A DNA stretch of 28,698 nt from Methanobacteriota archaeon (GTDB lineage: Archaea; Thermoplasmatota; Poseidoniia; MGIII; CG-Epi1). The notes beneath the pieces are model-generated. The model was not told where the DNA came from. It saw only the letters and a program-made list of their open reading frames with translations, and ran no database searches. The translations under genes were made by a program, and so were the position numbers. The DNA lies in assembly GCA_029977605.1 (NCBI GenBank), contig JAPOKN010000007.1, forward strand, positions 1 through 28,698, given 5' to 3'. Shown here one piece after another: positions 16,301 through 23,733 of this stretch (position 1 is its first letter; the number at the start of each line of letters is the position of its first letter).

Positions 16301-16947
16301 ACGAGCAGGCATATCGAAATTTAGTAGGGGACCAGGAGGTAAATAATCTAACTGCAACGACATGGATTGTTGATGTAGATGGATTAAATAACGATGAGCT
16401 GCAGGTCCTAGCTTTACTAATAGCTGCAGATTCAAAATTTGAAGGTGCTGATGACTGGGAAACTACTCATGAGAATGTAGAAAGGAATGGAGGTATTATA
16501 TTTGGAACTCAAGGTCTATTCACGCTACAATATCTCGTAGCAAGTGCTGCAGCTATAGCCTCGGCATTTGTTTTCTTATCGTTAGTATTAAACCAGAAAA
16601 AGAAAGAATTGGCTATTTTACAGGCCATTGGAGCAAGCCCGGGTCAAATAATTAGACTTGTTTTATTCGAAATACTATCTATAGTATTCTTTTCAATGAT
16701 TCTGGGAATAATTTTAGGAATGGGATTGTCTCTTGCATTTAATGGGTTCTTTAACATATTTGGATTCTTATTCCAATTATTTTCCGGAACAGGTGAAGAG
16801 GCTGTAATTAGCAGAATATTGCAATGGCCTTGGTGGGTTATTACACAAGTTACCTTAGGCGTAATGACAGTAGTTGTTATAGCGCTAGTATTTACGACAA
16901 GGAGAGCCTTACGTGCTGATTTAGCTGTAGTGCTAAAGGGGGAATAG
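13324..16947 (+). CDS. FtsX/MacB-type ABC permease with pentapeptide-repeat insert
   Basis: This 1207-residue membrane subunit is made of two FtsX units. Unit one has a helix at 52-74, an external domain of about 310 residues, then helices near 395-420, 447-475 and 494-514, with the cytosolic coupling motif EQRRREISIHRSIGAT. Two extra helices lie at about 543-560 and 573-596. Unit two has a helix at 634-655, a 410-residue external domain, then helices at 1066-1090, 1110-1140 and 1172-1192, with QKKKELAILQAIGAS. The second external domain contains a run of pentapeptide repeats (830-887, weaker to 925), normally a right-handed beta-helix. The layout matches LolC/E- or MacB-like mechanotransducers, so the substrate may be a lipid-linked protein or peptide. 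It overlaps the first ATPase by 4 nt and is followed 2 nt later by the second. Confidence 0.9.
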   Translation: MSNSEVSWLSWFFSITVWKERFLGLQKRITDLPDNLRIATLTSWRDKERGLAVFAGVFLASLVITLVLIYGVGLSQAFLEESIEQTVFDSKIEFKSAPEQGASGWTNDTAVLQQMCDEVVLRKEFNDCTLVLGKSGLHSEISWGNDAAFYASPLFMESIESSDQDKKWDTKDLWNYEYTTGPPVVNVRAISFLGPEAFDGVLAERLSENIIYEMGEWKTHEEVNNERGIYIPLDIASAAGAEVGDNLDTLTFTYTYERSLPGAMEDEDCPGEIIEGEEYRLMYCQVKMSLENVTILGIYEPWPQGNPVLAANPIYSTWTLLSEEQQITLIDKDHVYLGITVDRSLLPTASISAAETWLDEISNDMQKQTYDNGNVKIFYVDIISGTILWLEFVLGFVQVFDYILMIPVVILSLYLLIYGLELSLEQRRREISIHRSIGATADKLKGMVLFELFIISSAAWVGGYILAFFAVPIILSSVGFMQFESLDIDINPVLSIGATFFTILATLGLALLFGRSRTQKFLEMEIDEGVKKTAQSGKPKTWLHVIMLFIGTLGAVDTYQELSTGGTGIISNWFLGGLINIFGPFMLWIGGALLLSRLGAYGPKIMLFFFKRTPLLSDVKRGLQNTGSSESTTRLSLIMLLTLSIVTLAAVQGYTGSLVDERTADLQIGSDIKIYSTEPMTSTEIEEAVLNISSKDITVNALTVPMISLESEDGTDANAYVLMNGSENILKWFPQAIPGKDISDAINAYEGGGFSAGPDMAFSLDLEGSGRFGDPTDILYNENDKESEVMNFTWEKTEIILTNIDPNSTMTPDEAFEYYTSLMDRDWSSIDLSNQDLSNRNFSRTDFSNTNLSGVNFANSNLNESLFFNVNLREANFTGASLTNTIFVVTSDNVANLDFTDADLSGAFSFYPVNLTSPNFEGATCPDGSIQNESNNCETGFSESPTPLLFPVYFPASFEVQITSYQTSMRYIGIHEFIPGVATNEMNNYLIINEQAYRNLVGDQEVNNLTATTWIVDVDGLNNDELQVLALLIAADSKFEGADDWETTHENVERNGGIIFGTQGLFTLQYLVASAAAIASAFVFLSLVLNQKKKELAILQAIGASPGQIIRLVLFEILSIVFFSMILGIILGMGLSLAFNGFFNIFGFLFQLFSGTGEEAVISRILQWPWWVITQVTLGVMTVVVIALVFTTRRALRADLAVVLKGE
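15811..16098 (+). repeat. Pentapeptide repeats inside the permease external domain
   Basis: The encoded residues 830-925 repeat A/S-(D/N)-(L/F)-x-x about every five residues: DLSNQ, DLSNR, NFSRT, DFSNT, NLSGV, NFANS, NLNES, LFFNV, NLREA, NFTGA, SLTNT. A degraded second block (LDFTDADLSG, NLTSPNFEGA) follows. The central L/F position is strictly kept in the first block. Such repeats form a quadrilateral beta-helix in known proteins. Confidence 0.85.
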
Positions 16948-16949
16948 AA

Positions 16950-18044
16950 ATGCCTGAAGAATTATTTGAACATACAACTGGTCAGGGAAAACAGAAAAAC
17001 GATTCTGATGAGGAAATCGAAGCTCTCAAGTTTACTGAAAAAATGATGGATGACAAAATCGATAAAGATGCAATTCTCCAAGCGATAGCGCTTTATCATG
17101 TATATTCATCTACTGCTGAAGATGGAAATGTTGTTGCTTTAAGAGGACTAAATGTATCCGTTAAGAAAGGTGAAGCTGTTGCTATCGTTGGCCCATCTGG
17201 CTCTGGAAAATCTACTCTATTAAAATGTCTAGGAGTTTTAATGAAACCTTCAGCAGGCGGAGTTATTCTAAACGGAAAGTCAACCACTAGAAGAACTGGA
17301 CTTGAGCTAGTTAAGATGCGACAAGAAACAGTTTCTTTTATTTTCCAAGAGGGAAATCTACTCCCAGATCTTAGTGCAATCGATAATGTTGCTCAAGCTT
17401 TACGTCATAAAGATATAAGACCTTCTGAGGCAAAAAGAAAGGCTATGGATATTTTAGTAGAACTTGGTCTTGAAGAACGTGTTAACAGCATGCCTGCAAC
17501 ACTTTCTGGAGGAGAACAACAAAGAGTTGCTATAGCAAGAGCTTTAGTAACTAATCCAAAGCTAATTCTAGCTGATGAACCCACTGGTGCTTTAGATCCA
17601 ATTACTAGTCGAGAAGTTTTAGAATTATTTGGAAAATTACATGCAGAAAAAGGCGTTGCTTTCCTAATCGTAACACACAGTGATGAAGTTGCTGCTTTCT
17701 GTGATCGTAGTTTAGAATTGCGTGACGGGCGATTTGTGGCTGAACACGGAACTAATCTCGATGTAGACGACTTAGAAGGGACAAGAGAGTTGATTGTAGA
17801 CGAACTTGGTACGGTTTCATTCCCCCCTGAGGTTTTAATGAAAATGGGAGGGTCAGGAAGGTACGAAATTGCCCATAACGAGAAAGGTGAAGTTACACTT
17901 GTTACGGCTGAAAAAAATAAATCCATGATAAAAGGAAAAAAGGTTTTAGCAAGTCAATGTCCAGCTTGTAATCACAAATACAAAGATGATAGCCAATTAT
18001 GTCCTGAATGTGGTTCTAGTCGGCCTATGGTAAGTGAAAGTTAG
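16950..18044 (+). CDS. ABC transporter ATPase with C-terminal AbrB-like strand and zinc ribbon (second of two)
   Basis: This is the second nucleotide-binding subunit of the operon, at 364 residues longer than usual. An acidic N-terminal extension (1-40) comes first. The ATPase has Walker A GPSGSGKST (81-89), Q-loop IFQEGNLLPD (131-140), signature LSGGEQQRVAIARA (185-198), Walker B LILADEPTGALD (205-216) and VTHSDE (241-246). After the ATPase, DELGTVSFPPEVLMKMGGSG (284-303) resembles an AbrB/SpoVT swapped-hairpin module, and the end carries a rubredoxin-like zinc ribbon with Cys337, Cys340, Cys351 and Cys354. The two ATPases are clearly different proteins, so the transporter may have an asymmetric NBD pair, one simple and one with a regulatory tail. 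Its stop overlaps the convergent DUF309 gene by 4 nt. Confidence 0.9.
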   Translation: MPEELFEHTTGQGKQKNDSDEEIEALKFTEKMMDDKIDKDAILQAIALYHVYSSTAEDGNVVALRGLNVSVKKGEAVAIVGPSGSGKSTLLKCLGVLMKPSAGGVILNGKSTTRRTGLELVKMRQETVSFIFQEGNLLPDLSAIDNVAQALRHKDIRPSEAKRKAMDILVELGLEERVNSMPATLSGGEQQRVAIARALVTNPKLILADEPTGALDPITSREVLELFGKLHAEKGVAFLIVTHSDEVAAFCDRSLELRDGRFVAEHGTNLDVDDLEGTRELIVDELGTVSFPPEVLMKMGGSGRYEIAHNEKGEVTLVTAEKNKSMIKGKKVLASQCPACNHKYKDDSQLCPECGSSRPMVSES

Positions 18045-18604
18045 AAATCAAGAATAATTCTAGGAGTTTTTTGATTGATGTCTGGAATTTTATTGTCAAA
18101 AATAGGACTAATAAATTCATAATAAGATTCTAGATAAGCAACAATGTCCAAACCCATAAATTTAGAGACACCAACACGAGATAATAGATCCATTCCTGAT
18201 TTTGAGAGAGTTCGAGCTCCAATCAAATCTTGAATTTCAAAGCTAGCCATTCGAACTTTCAAGAGGGCAGCTCCGGTCTTAATTAATCCTTGAATAAACA
18301 TATGCTCACTACTTCTTCTTACTGCAGCTAGCCACAACCCTTCCCAAGCTTCATGAGCTTCCCAATAGAAGTGATAATTATACAAATCAATACCATATAG
18401 ATAGTCATCATTATACCTCCAATCGTCGGAATTCCATTTCTCTACATTTTCATCTTCTAAACCGTAACTATGGCCCTCAGGACTATTGACAGGATGGGGA
18501 TGAAGACCTGGCACAAATCGGTAAACTGGGAATTTGTGCTTTGAATATCTCTCTACGCTTTGATTCAAAACATTCTCAGAGGATGCTAGAGGATAATCAA
18601 CCAT
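18041..18604 (-). CDS. DUF309 family protein
   Basis: The 187-residue protein contains the DUF309 core from about 72: YGIDLYNYHFYWEAHEAWEGLW (71-91) followed by FIQGLIKTGAALLKVRM and a helix with GARTLSKSG. The E-A-H-E-x-W-E-x-L-W motif is diagnostic for this all-helical family, whose function is unknown. The N-terminal 70 residues (FPVYRFVPGLHPHPVNSPEGHSYG) are a separate His/Pro-rich segment that could bind a metal, but that is only an impression. The start ATG lies within the last codons of the cysteine desulfurase gene (8-nt overlap), so the two are co-transcribed. Confidence 0.8.
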   Translation of the reverse strand: MVDYPLASSENVLNQSVERYSKHKFPVYRFVPGLHPHPVNSPEGHSYGLEDENVEKWNSDDWRYNDDYLYGIDLYNYHFYWEAHEAWEGLWLAAVRRSSEHMFIQGLIKTGAALLKVRMASFEIQDLIGARTLSKSGMDLLSRVGVSKFMGLDIVAYLESYYEFISPIFDNKIPDINQKTPRIILDF

Positions 18605-19802
18605 TTTTTGTTAGCATTTCTTCAATTGCAGAAGTAAACGAACGGACGTCGGATTCGTTATTGTATAGATATGCACTCGCTCTAGCAGTGCCATCAATAC
18701 CTCTTGAGTTAAACCAAGAGTGTACACAATGCATACCACTTCGAATTGCAATATTATATTCTTCATCAAGGTGCATTGCTATTTCGGTAGGATCCCAACC
18801 TTCCATGTTAAAAGAGAAAATTCCACCTCTTTGAGAAACGTCTGAAGGACCCACTACATCAATTACATTAAAATCTTTAAGTTTATCTGATATTATTCTG
18901 TTAAGTTTACTTTCATGCTCTTGAATATTATCTCTACCTATTTTCATAATGTATTCTGCTGCAGTACCAGAGCCAATAGCTCCAGCATAATCCTGAAGCC
19001 CTGCCTCGAAACAAGAAGGAGGTGGTAACAATTTGTAATCCTCATAAGTGGAATTAATAACGGTTGAACCTCCAACATAGGTAGGAACAAGATTAGATAA
19101 TTCATCATATTTTCCATATAGTATTCCCATTCCACTTGGTCCACAAAATTTATGTGCACTAGCTGCAGCAAAATCTACATCTAAATCAATCACATTTACT
19201 TCCTTATGTGGTGCAGATTGGGCAATATCCATCAATACTTTAACACCTTTATCGTGGCAAATCTCAATTATTTCCTTTGCAGGATTAGTATGTCCATCTA
19301 AGTTTGAGGTATGAACAAAACTAAATAATTTAGTTTTAGAGCTTAAGGATTCTTTAAGAGCTTCAATATCGAAAAAATAATTATCTTTAGGGGGTAAAAC
19401 ATCATATCTAATTCCATTATACTTTGACAAATGATGCCATGGAACAACATTGGCGTTATGCTCTTTATCAGAGGTTAAAACATGATCTCCTTGTTTCAAT
19501 CTTAGACCATTTGCTACAATATTCATTCCCTCTGTAGCATTTTTAGTGAAAACTATCTCTGAGGGTTGTTCAGCACCCACAAATTTACGAAGGCTGTCAC
19601 GAGCCATCTCAAATTTCTCCGTAACTTGCCAACTTAGTTTATGAACTGAACGTCCACCACAGGCTGGATAATCTGTATAATATTCAGTAATTGAATCTAT
19701 TACTTCTTGGGGCCTAAGAGTCATACAGGCACTATCAAGATAGATTGGTGAATCATCTCTATTCAATAGTGGAAAATCTTTCCTGTATTTCGAAATATCC
19801 AT
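18597..19802 (-). CDS. sufS: Cysteine desulfurase (SufS/CsdB-type class V PLP enzyme)
   Basis: It takes sulfur from cysteine, leaving alanine and an enzyme persulfide, for iron-sulfur clusters or other thio-cofactors. The 401-residue protein shows the PLP pattern: TKNATEGMN (86-94), MDIAQSAPHK with Asp192, the Schiff-base lysine in ASAHKFCGPSG (Lys218), and the persulfide cysteine Cys359 in IRSGMHCVHSWFN followed by GTARASAYLYN. The R-S-G-x-H-C context and C-terminal R-A-S favour the group II (SufS-like) class over IscS. No SufU/SufE or scaffold gene is nearby, so the acceptor is unknown; the linked DUF309 gene gives no clue. It has its own TATA box. Confidence 0.92.
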   Translation of the reverse strand: MDISKYRKDFPLLNRDDSPIYLDSACMTLRPQEVIDSITEYYTDYPACGGRSVHKLSWQVTEKFEMARDSLRKFVGAEQPSEIVFTKNATEGMNIVANGLRLKQGDHVLTSDKEHNANVVPWHHLSKYNGIRYDVLPPKDNYFFDIEALKESLSSKTKLFSFVHTSNLDGHTNPAKEIIEICHDKGVKVLMDIAQSAPHKEVNVIDLDVDFAAASAHKFCGPSGMGILYGKYDELSNLVPTYVGGSTVINSTYEDYKLLPPPSCFEAGLQDYAGAIGSGTAAEYIMKIGRDNIQEHESKLNRIISDKLKDFNVIDVVGPSDVSQRGGIFSFNMEGWDPTEIAMHLDEEYNIAIRSGMHCVHSWFNSRGIDGTARASAYLYNNESDVRSFTSAIEEMLTKNG

Positions 19803-19822
19803 GGTACTTTATTGGGGCGCAT

Positions 19823-19830
19823 AATTTAAA
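19823..19830 (-). promoter_or_regulatory. TATA box for the cysteine desulfurase gene
   Basis: The minus strand reads TTTAAATT, 21-28 nt before ATG 19802, one of the best archaeal TATA matches in the window. It shares a 75-bp divergent gap with the mscS promoter. Confidence 0.55.
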
Positions 19831-19850
19831 GACAAGCTTAGCCAAGTCAT

Positions 19851-19858
19851 TTTATACT
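19851..19858 (+). promoter_or_regulatory. TATA box for the MscS channel gene
   Basis: TTTATACT lies 20-27 nt before ATG 19878, at leaderless spacing. Confidence 0.5.
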
Positions 19859-19877
19859 CCTTTACCGAGGTTAAACT

Positions 19878-20750
19878 ATGACATGTTTGGAAAATTTCCC
19901 AAATGACCTTGAGCCTACAATTGCTTGTGGTACTGAAATTATAGAATTTGGACCTGTAACTGCTCTGTTGACAATATTAATTGGTGGGCCTCTTGTCAGC
20001 TATGTTCTGAAAATCGTTAAAAGATTAATGAGTAAATATGATTATGTAGATTCAGGTGTAGAAAATTTTCTTTACAGAATAATCAGTACTGCATTATGGC
20101 TATACGTGGTACTAGTCGCAGCTAATGCACTAGGAATAAACGTAACTGGAATAATTGCTGCTTTAGGAATAGTGGGATTGGCAATGGCTTTTGCTGCTCA
20201 AGATACAATTGAAAATATAATTGCTGGGCTTTTCCTAATGATAGATAGGCCCTTCAGAGAAGGTGATAGAATTCTATTGCCTAAGAAAATTGGAAGTTTG
20301 TACTCAAGCTGGGGTGACGTGACAGAGGTAGGTCTAAGGACAACAAGAGTGCGATCGACTGATGGTGTACTTATGTCTGTACCAAACAAACTTTTCACCC
20401 GTGATGTGATAGCAAATTTCAATCACAAATCTGATAAAAATTTGCGTGTTCGAATAAGGCTAGGGTTAGTACCTACCTGGGAAAACGTGACAAAAGGAGA
20501 AGAAATTGTTACAAACATTGCAAAAAGCAATGAGAATATTTGTCAAGAAAAGCCTAAGCCACCTCAAATTGTTCTAAGAGATTTTGGAGATCAAGAAGTA
20601 ATTATGGAAATTCGATATTATGTTCCTAATGCACCATTAATGCGATCAACAAAATCATTCTATGTCAAAGAAATTTTGAAACAATTTGAAGAACAAGATG
20701 TTAAACTTGCATACCCAACAAGACTTATTATGAAAGAAGACATAGAATAA
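19878..20750 (+). CDS. mscS: MscS-family small-conductance mechanosensitive channel
   Basis: It releases solutes when membrane tension rises on hypo-osmotic shock. The 290-residue protein has three membrane helices (about 26-48, 64-84, 91-120) with the diagnostic TM3 pore helix GIIAALGIVGLAMAFAAQDTIEN, followed by GLFLMIDRPFREGDRI, the canonical junction to the cytosolic beta domain. The rest (130-290) is the beta plus alpha/beta cage, including TEVGLRTTRVRSTDGVLMSVPN, a family hallmark. The external N-terminus is short and holds two cysteines (Cys3, Cys17). It is a single-gene unit by its own TATA box, and sod follows 46 bp later with another. Confidence 0.93.
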   Translation: MTCLENFPNDLEPTIACGTEIIEFGPVTALLTILIGGPLVSYVLKIVKRLMSKYDYVDSGVENFLYRIISTALWLYVVLVAANALGINVTGIIAALGIVGLAMAFAAQDTIENIIAGLFLMIDRPFREGDRILLPKKIGSLYSSWGDVTEVGLRTTRVRSTDGVLMSVPNKLFTRDVIANFNHKSDKNLRVRIRLGLVPTWENVTKGEEIVTNIAKSNENICQEKPKPPQIVLRDFGDQEVIMEIRYYVPNAPLMRSTKSFYVKEILKQFEEQDVKLAYPTRLIMKEDIE

Positions 20751-20767
20751 TATATTTCTTAGTTAAC

Positions 20768-20778
20768 TTTTTATTATA
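20768..20778 (+). promoter_or_regulatory. TATA box for superoxide dismutase
   Basis: TTTTTATTATA lies 19-29 nt before ATG 20797. The T-run just before it could also help end mscS transcription. Confidence 0.45.
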
Positions 20779-20796
20779 TCTCTTACATATTATCGC

Positions 20797-21417
20797 ATGA
20801 CATTTGAAGTACCGGATTTACCATACGACTACAGCGCATTAGAACCATACATAGATGAAGAAACTATGCGAATACATCATGACAAACATCATGCCGCATA
20901 TGTTAACATGTTAAACGGAGCTTTAGAAGCTGCTGGAATTGAAGGTAAAACAGTTAAGGAATTGATAACCGATTTAGACTCAGTTCCTGAAGCACAAAGG
21001 GGAGCTGTGAGAAATCATGGTGGTGGCCACTTCAACCACTCTCTTTTCTGGGAAGTTATGGGTCCGGTAAATGGGGAAATGAGTTCAGAACTTAATGCTG
21101 CACTACTTGATGCTTTTGGATCATTAGATGATTTCAAAGCTAAATTCCAAACTGCTGCCATGACAAGATTCGGCTCTGGATGGGCATGGTTATGTTCGGT
21201 TAACGGAAAGCTGGAAATATGCTCGACTGCAAACCAAGATAACCCAATAATGGGAAGTGAATATGGTGGATGCGGGAAGACCCCAATATTAGGAATTGAT
21301 GTCTGGGAACATGCTTATTATCTAAATTATCAAAATTTAAGAGCTGATTATGTCACTGCATTTTTCAACGTAGTTAATTGGGCTGAAGTTTCAAAGCGTT
21401 ACTCAGAAACTCTCTGA
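20797..21417 (+). CDS. sod: Fe/Mn-type superoxide dismutase, probably Mn-preferring
   Basis: It converts superoxide to oxygen and hydrogen peroxide. The 206-residue protein has all four metal ligands: His27 (MRIHHDKHH), His81 (GGGHFNHSLFW), Asp168 and His172 (LGIDVWEHAYY). Two features favour manganese or cambialistic use: the GGHxNH context and Gln147 in STANQDNP, where iron enzymes usually carry their glutamine in the other position. No signal peptide, so it is cytosolic. It implies an aerobic or oxygen-exposed life. Its 3' end overlaps the convergent EamA gene by 19 nt. Confidence 0.96.
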   Translation: MTFEVPDLPYDYSALEPYIDEETMRIHHDKHHAAYVNMLNGALEAAGIEGKTVKELITDLDSVPEAQRGAVRNHGGGHFNHSLFWEVMGPVNGEMSSELNAALLDAFGSLDDFKAKFQTAAMTRFGSGWAWLCSVNGKLEICSTANQDNPIMGSEYGGCGKTPILGIDVWEHAYYLNYQNLRADYVTAFFNVVNWAEVSKRYSETL

Positions 21418-22313
21418 TTACCTAACTCAGCAATCAAGTTTCCAATAAGCAGACAAGAGCCTCCAATAAGGAGCCAAAAATTAAAATCTGTAACACCAGT
21501 CCCGACTGCGAAAATTGTAGCCCAAACAGGCTCTAAAGCATAAAGTATAGCTGCTCTAACAGGGTCAATATATTTTTGATAATAATTAACTAGAGAAAGA
21601 GCAACAAATGTTCCAAAAAAAGATGATAATAGTAAAGGCACTAGAAAATCTACCTTCATAATCATCGAATAAATATTAATTTGAGAATTATTAACAAACA
21701 TAAAGTAGTTTAGCAAGAAAAGAGCCATTAATGTGGAAATAGCAATTGATGTAAATGTTACAGTCATAGGATCAACACGTTTTGTAATTATATCTGTAAA
21801 AATTATGTGACCTGCAAACATAATTGCACAAAGTATAGTTAACCATTCTGCAATATCGTAATGCAACTCTGGTGGGCCTTGAATGTAGCCAGCTCCGAAT
21901 GTAGCTAATATAACTCCAAAAAGAAGACTTTTACTCTGAAATCTTCCGGCTAGATAAGCCAAAATAAGTGCCGTAAATATAACATACAAACTTGTCAAGA
22001 AAGCCGAAACAGCCGGAGATATACCTTCAAGACCCATCATCTGAAAGACGAATCCACCTAGCATGAAAAATGCTAAAATTGAGCCATCATACCATGAACG
22101 ATAATCACTTAAATTTTTTCTTATACTAGGCGTAAAATATAGAAAGATGGGCAATGTTAACCCAAATCTCAAGGTAACAAAAAGTGTTGATACTACATTA
22201 GTTTGAGAGGCTGAGACTGAATCTGCGCTATCTAAAGCTCTTTTAAGCCAAAGGAAAGTACATCCCCAAATTATTGTAACTATGAATAATGCTATTGTAG
22301 CTTTTTGCTTCAC
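21399..22313 (-). CDS. EamA/DMT-family transporter
   Basis: The 304-residue protein shows the ten-helix pattern of drug/metabolite transporters made of two five-helix EamA repeats. Repeat one has IALFIVTIIWGCTFLWLKRAL, then LEGISPAVSAFLTSLYVIFTALI; repeat two has IDPVRAAILYALEPVWATIFA, the matching A-x-x-x-x-L-E/Y-P element. The substrate cannot be told from sequence; family members export amino acids, nucleosides or drugs. It starts at GTG, overlapping the stop of glutamate dehydrogenase as GTGA, so it is co-transcribed with gdhA and might move an amino acid or related metabolite, an inference from context only. Confidence 0.88.
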   Translation of the reverse strand: MKQKATIALFIVTIIWGCTFLWLKRALDSADSVSASQTNVVSTLFVTLRFGLTLPIFLYFTPSIRKNLSDYRSWYDGSILAFFMLGGFVFQMMGLEGISPAVSAFLTSLYVIFTALILAYLAGRFQSKSLLFGVILATFGAGYIQGPPELHYDIAEWLTILCAIMFAGHIIFTDIITKRVDPMTVTFTSIAISTLMALFLLNYFMFVNNSQINIYSMIMKVDFLVPLLLSSFFGTFVALSLVNYYQKYIDPVRAAILYALEPVWATIFAVGTGVTDFNFWLLIGGSCLLIGNLIAELGNQRVSE

Positions 22314-23650
22314 ACAACGCCCTGATCAAGCATTGCTTCTGCAACTTTAATGAAACCTGCAATATTTGCTCCAACAACAAGATTACCTTTCTGATTGTAC
22401 TCTTCAGCTGCATCTGCACATTGCTTGTGGATACCTGTCATTATTTGATCTAGTTTTGAATCGACTTTTTCGCTAGTCCATTCATCGAATGCTGCATTCT
22501 GTGACATTTCAAGAGCTGAAACTGCTACGCCACCTGCATTGGCGGCTTTGGCCGGACCAAATAAAACACCAGCTTTGCTCAATATTGCATAAGCTTCTGG
22601 AGATGTAGGCATATTTGCACCCTCAGAAATTGCCATACAACCGTTTTTAACTAAACTATTAGCTCCTTTTTCTTCAATTTCATTTTGAGTAGCGCTTGGT
22701 AATGCAATATCACACTTTTCGCTCCATGGTCTTTTTCCCTCGTGGTATACAGCACCAGGATACTGTTTCACGTATTCCTTGATTCTTCCCCTTCGATTAT
22801 TTTTAAGATCCATAATCCAAGCAAGCTTTGATTCATCTATGCCATCTGCATCAAAGATATATCCACCTGAATCTGACATTGTAATAACTTTTCCACCATA
22901 ACTAATTATCTTTTCAGCGCAATATTGAGCTACGTTTCCGCTTCCAGAAATTGCACAAGCTTTACCTTCAATACTTTCGCCTTTTGAAGCAAGCATTTCT
23001 CTAAGGAAATATACTTGACCATAACCCGTTGCTTCAGGTCTAATTAGAGAACCTCCCCAACCGTATCCTTTACCAGTTAAAACTCCTTCCCATTTTCCAG
23101 TAAGGCGCTTATACTGTCCAAACATGTAACCTATTTCTCTTCCGCCAACTCCTATGTCTCCGGCTGGAACGTCAATATTTGCTCCAATGTGACGATAGAG
23201 TTCTGTCATGAAAGATTGGCAGAATCTCATTACTTCAAGATCTGATTTACCTTTTGGATTAAAATCACTGCCACCTTTTCCACCACCTATCGGTCGTGTT
23301 GTCAAGGCATTCTTTAGAATCTGTTCAAAACCTAAAAATTTGATTATACCAAGATTTACACTAGGATGAAATCTTAATCCACCCTTGTAAGGACCTATAG
23401 CGCTATTGAATTCTACTCTCATTCCTCTATTAACCTGAACTGCACCATTATCATCAACCCATGGAACTCTAAACGTGATGACGCGCTCGGGTTCTGTAAG
23501 TCTTTCTAATATGTTAGCATCCTTGTATTCTGGATGTTTATCAAACACAGGTTCAAGAGTTTCTAGTACTTCCCAAACTGCCTGATGAAATTCTGGTTGT
23601 TCAGGGTCCCTAAGTTTAACTCTATCAAAAGCATCTTTGACATAGCTCAT
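22310..23650 (-). CDS. gdhA: Glutamate dehydrogenase, bacterial class I NADP type
   Basis: It interconverts glutamate with 2-oxoglutarate plus ammonium. The 446-residue length and blocks match bacterial hexameric GdhA of the E. coli type rather than the shorter archaeal form: PIGGGKGGSDFNPKGKSDLE with the catalytic Lys125, VPAGDIGVGGREIG with Asp165, and GKGYGWGGSLIRPEATGYG. The Rossmann domain reads CAISGSGNVAQYCAEK and then MSDSGGYIFD, where a serine after the second strand fits NADP use. This suggests ammonium assimilation as well as glutamate catabolism, and past acquisition from bacteria. It is first in an operon with the EamA transporter. Confidence 0.96.
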   Translation of the reverse strand: MSYVKDAFDRVKLRDPEQPEFHQAVWEVLETLEPVFDKHPEYKDANILERLTEPERVITFRVPWVDDNGAVQVNRGMRVEFNSAIGPYKGGLRFHPSVNLGIIKFLGFEQILKNALTTRPIGGGKGGSDFNPKGKSDLEVMRFCQSFMTELYRHIGANIDVPAGDIGVGGREIGYMFGQYKRLTGKWEGVLTGKGYGWGGSLIRPEATGYGQVYFLREMLASKGESIEGKACAISGSGNVAQYCAEKIISYGGKVITMSDSGGYIFDADGIDESKLAWIMDLKNNRRGRIKEYVKQYPGAVYHEGKRPWSEKCDIALPSATQNEIEEKGANSLVKNGCMAISEGANMPTSPEAYAILSKAGVLFGPAKAANAGGVAVSALEMSQNAAFDEWTSEKVDSKLDQIMTGIHKQCADAAEEYNQKGNLVVGANIAGFIKVAEAMLDQGVV

Positions 23651-23675
23651 GTATGGCTCGTTTTATAGAACTGAG

Positions 23676-23683
23676 TCTATAAA
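23676..23683 (-). promoter_or_regulatory. TATA box for gdhA
   Basis: The minus strand reads TTTATAGA, 26-33 nt before ATG 23650. A second TATAAAA at 23661-23667 is only 11-17 nt away and too close to act for this start. The 83-bp gap otherwise holds only A/T-rich sequence. Confidence 0.4.
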
Positions 23684-23720
23684 GATATCGATAGTTTAAC
23701 TAAAATTTAATTTGTTTCTT

Positions 23721-23729
23721 AAAATAAAA
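23721..23729 (-). terminator. T-rich terminator after the C1B peptidase
   Basis: On the minus strand TTTTATTTT follows the peptidase stop (23734) within 5 nt, with another A/T-rich stretch after it. Archaeal termination often needs only a T-rich tract. No hairpin is seen. Confidence 0.35.
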
Positions 23730-23733
23730 CAGA

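Noticed and set aside
17405..17926. 173-codon minus-strand open frame
   Set aside because: It is antisense to the second ABC ATPase across its signature, Walker B and AbrB-like segment; it is a shadow of codon bias.
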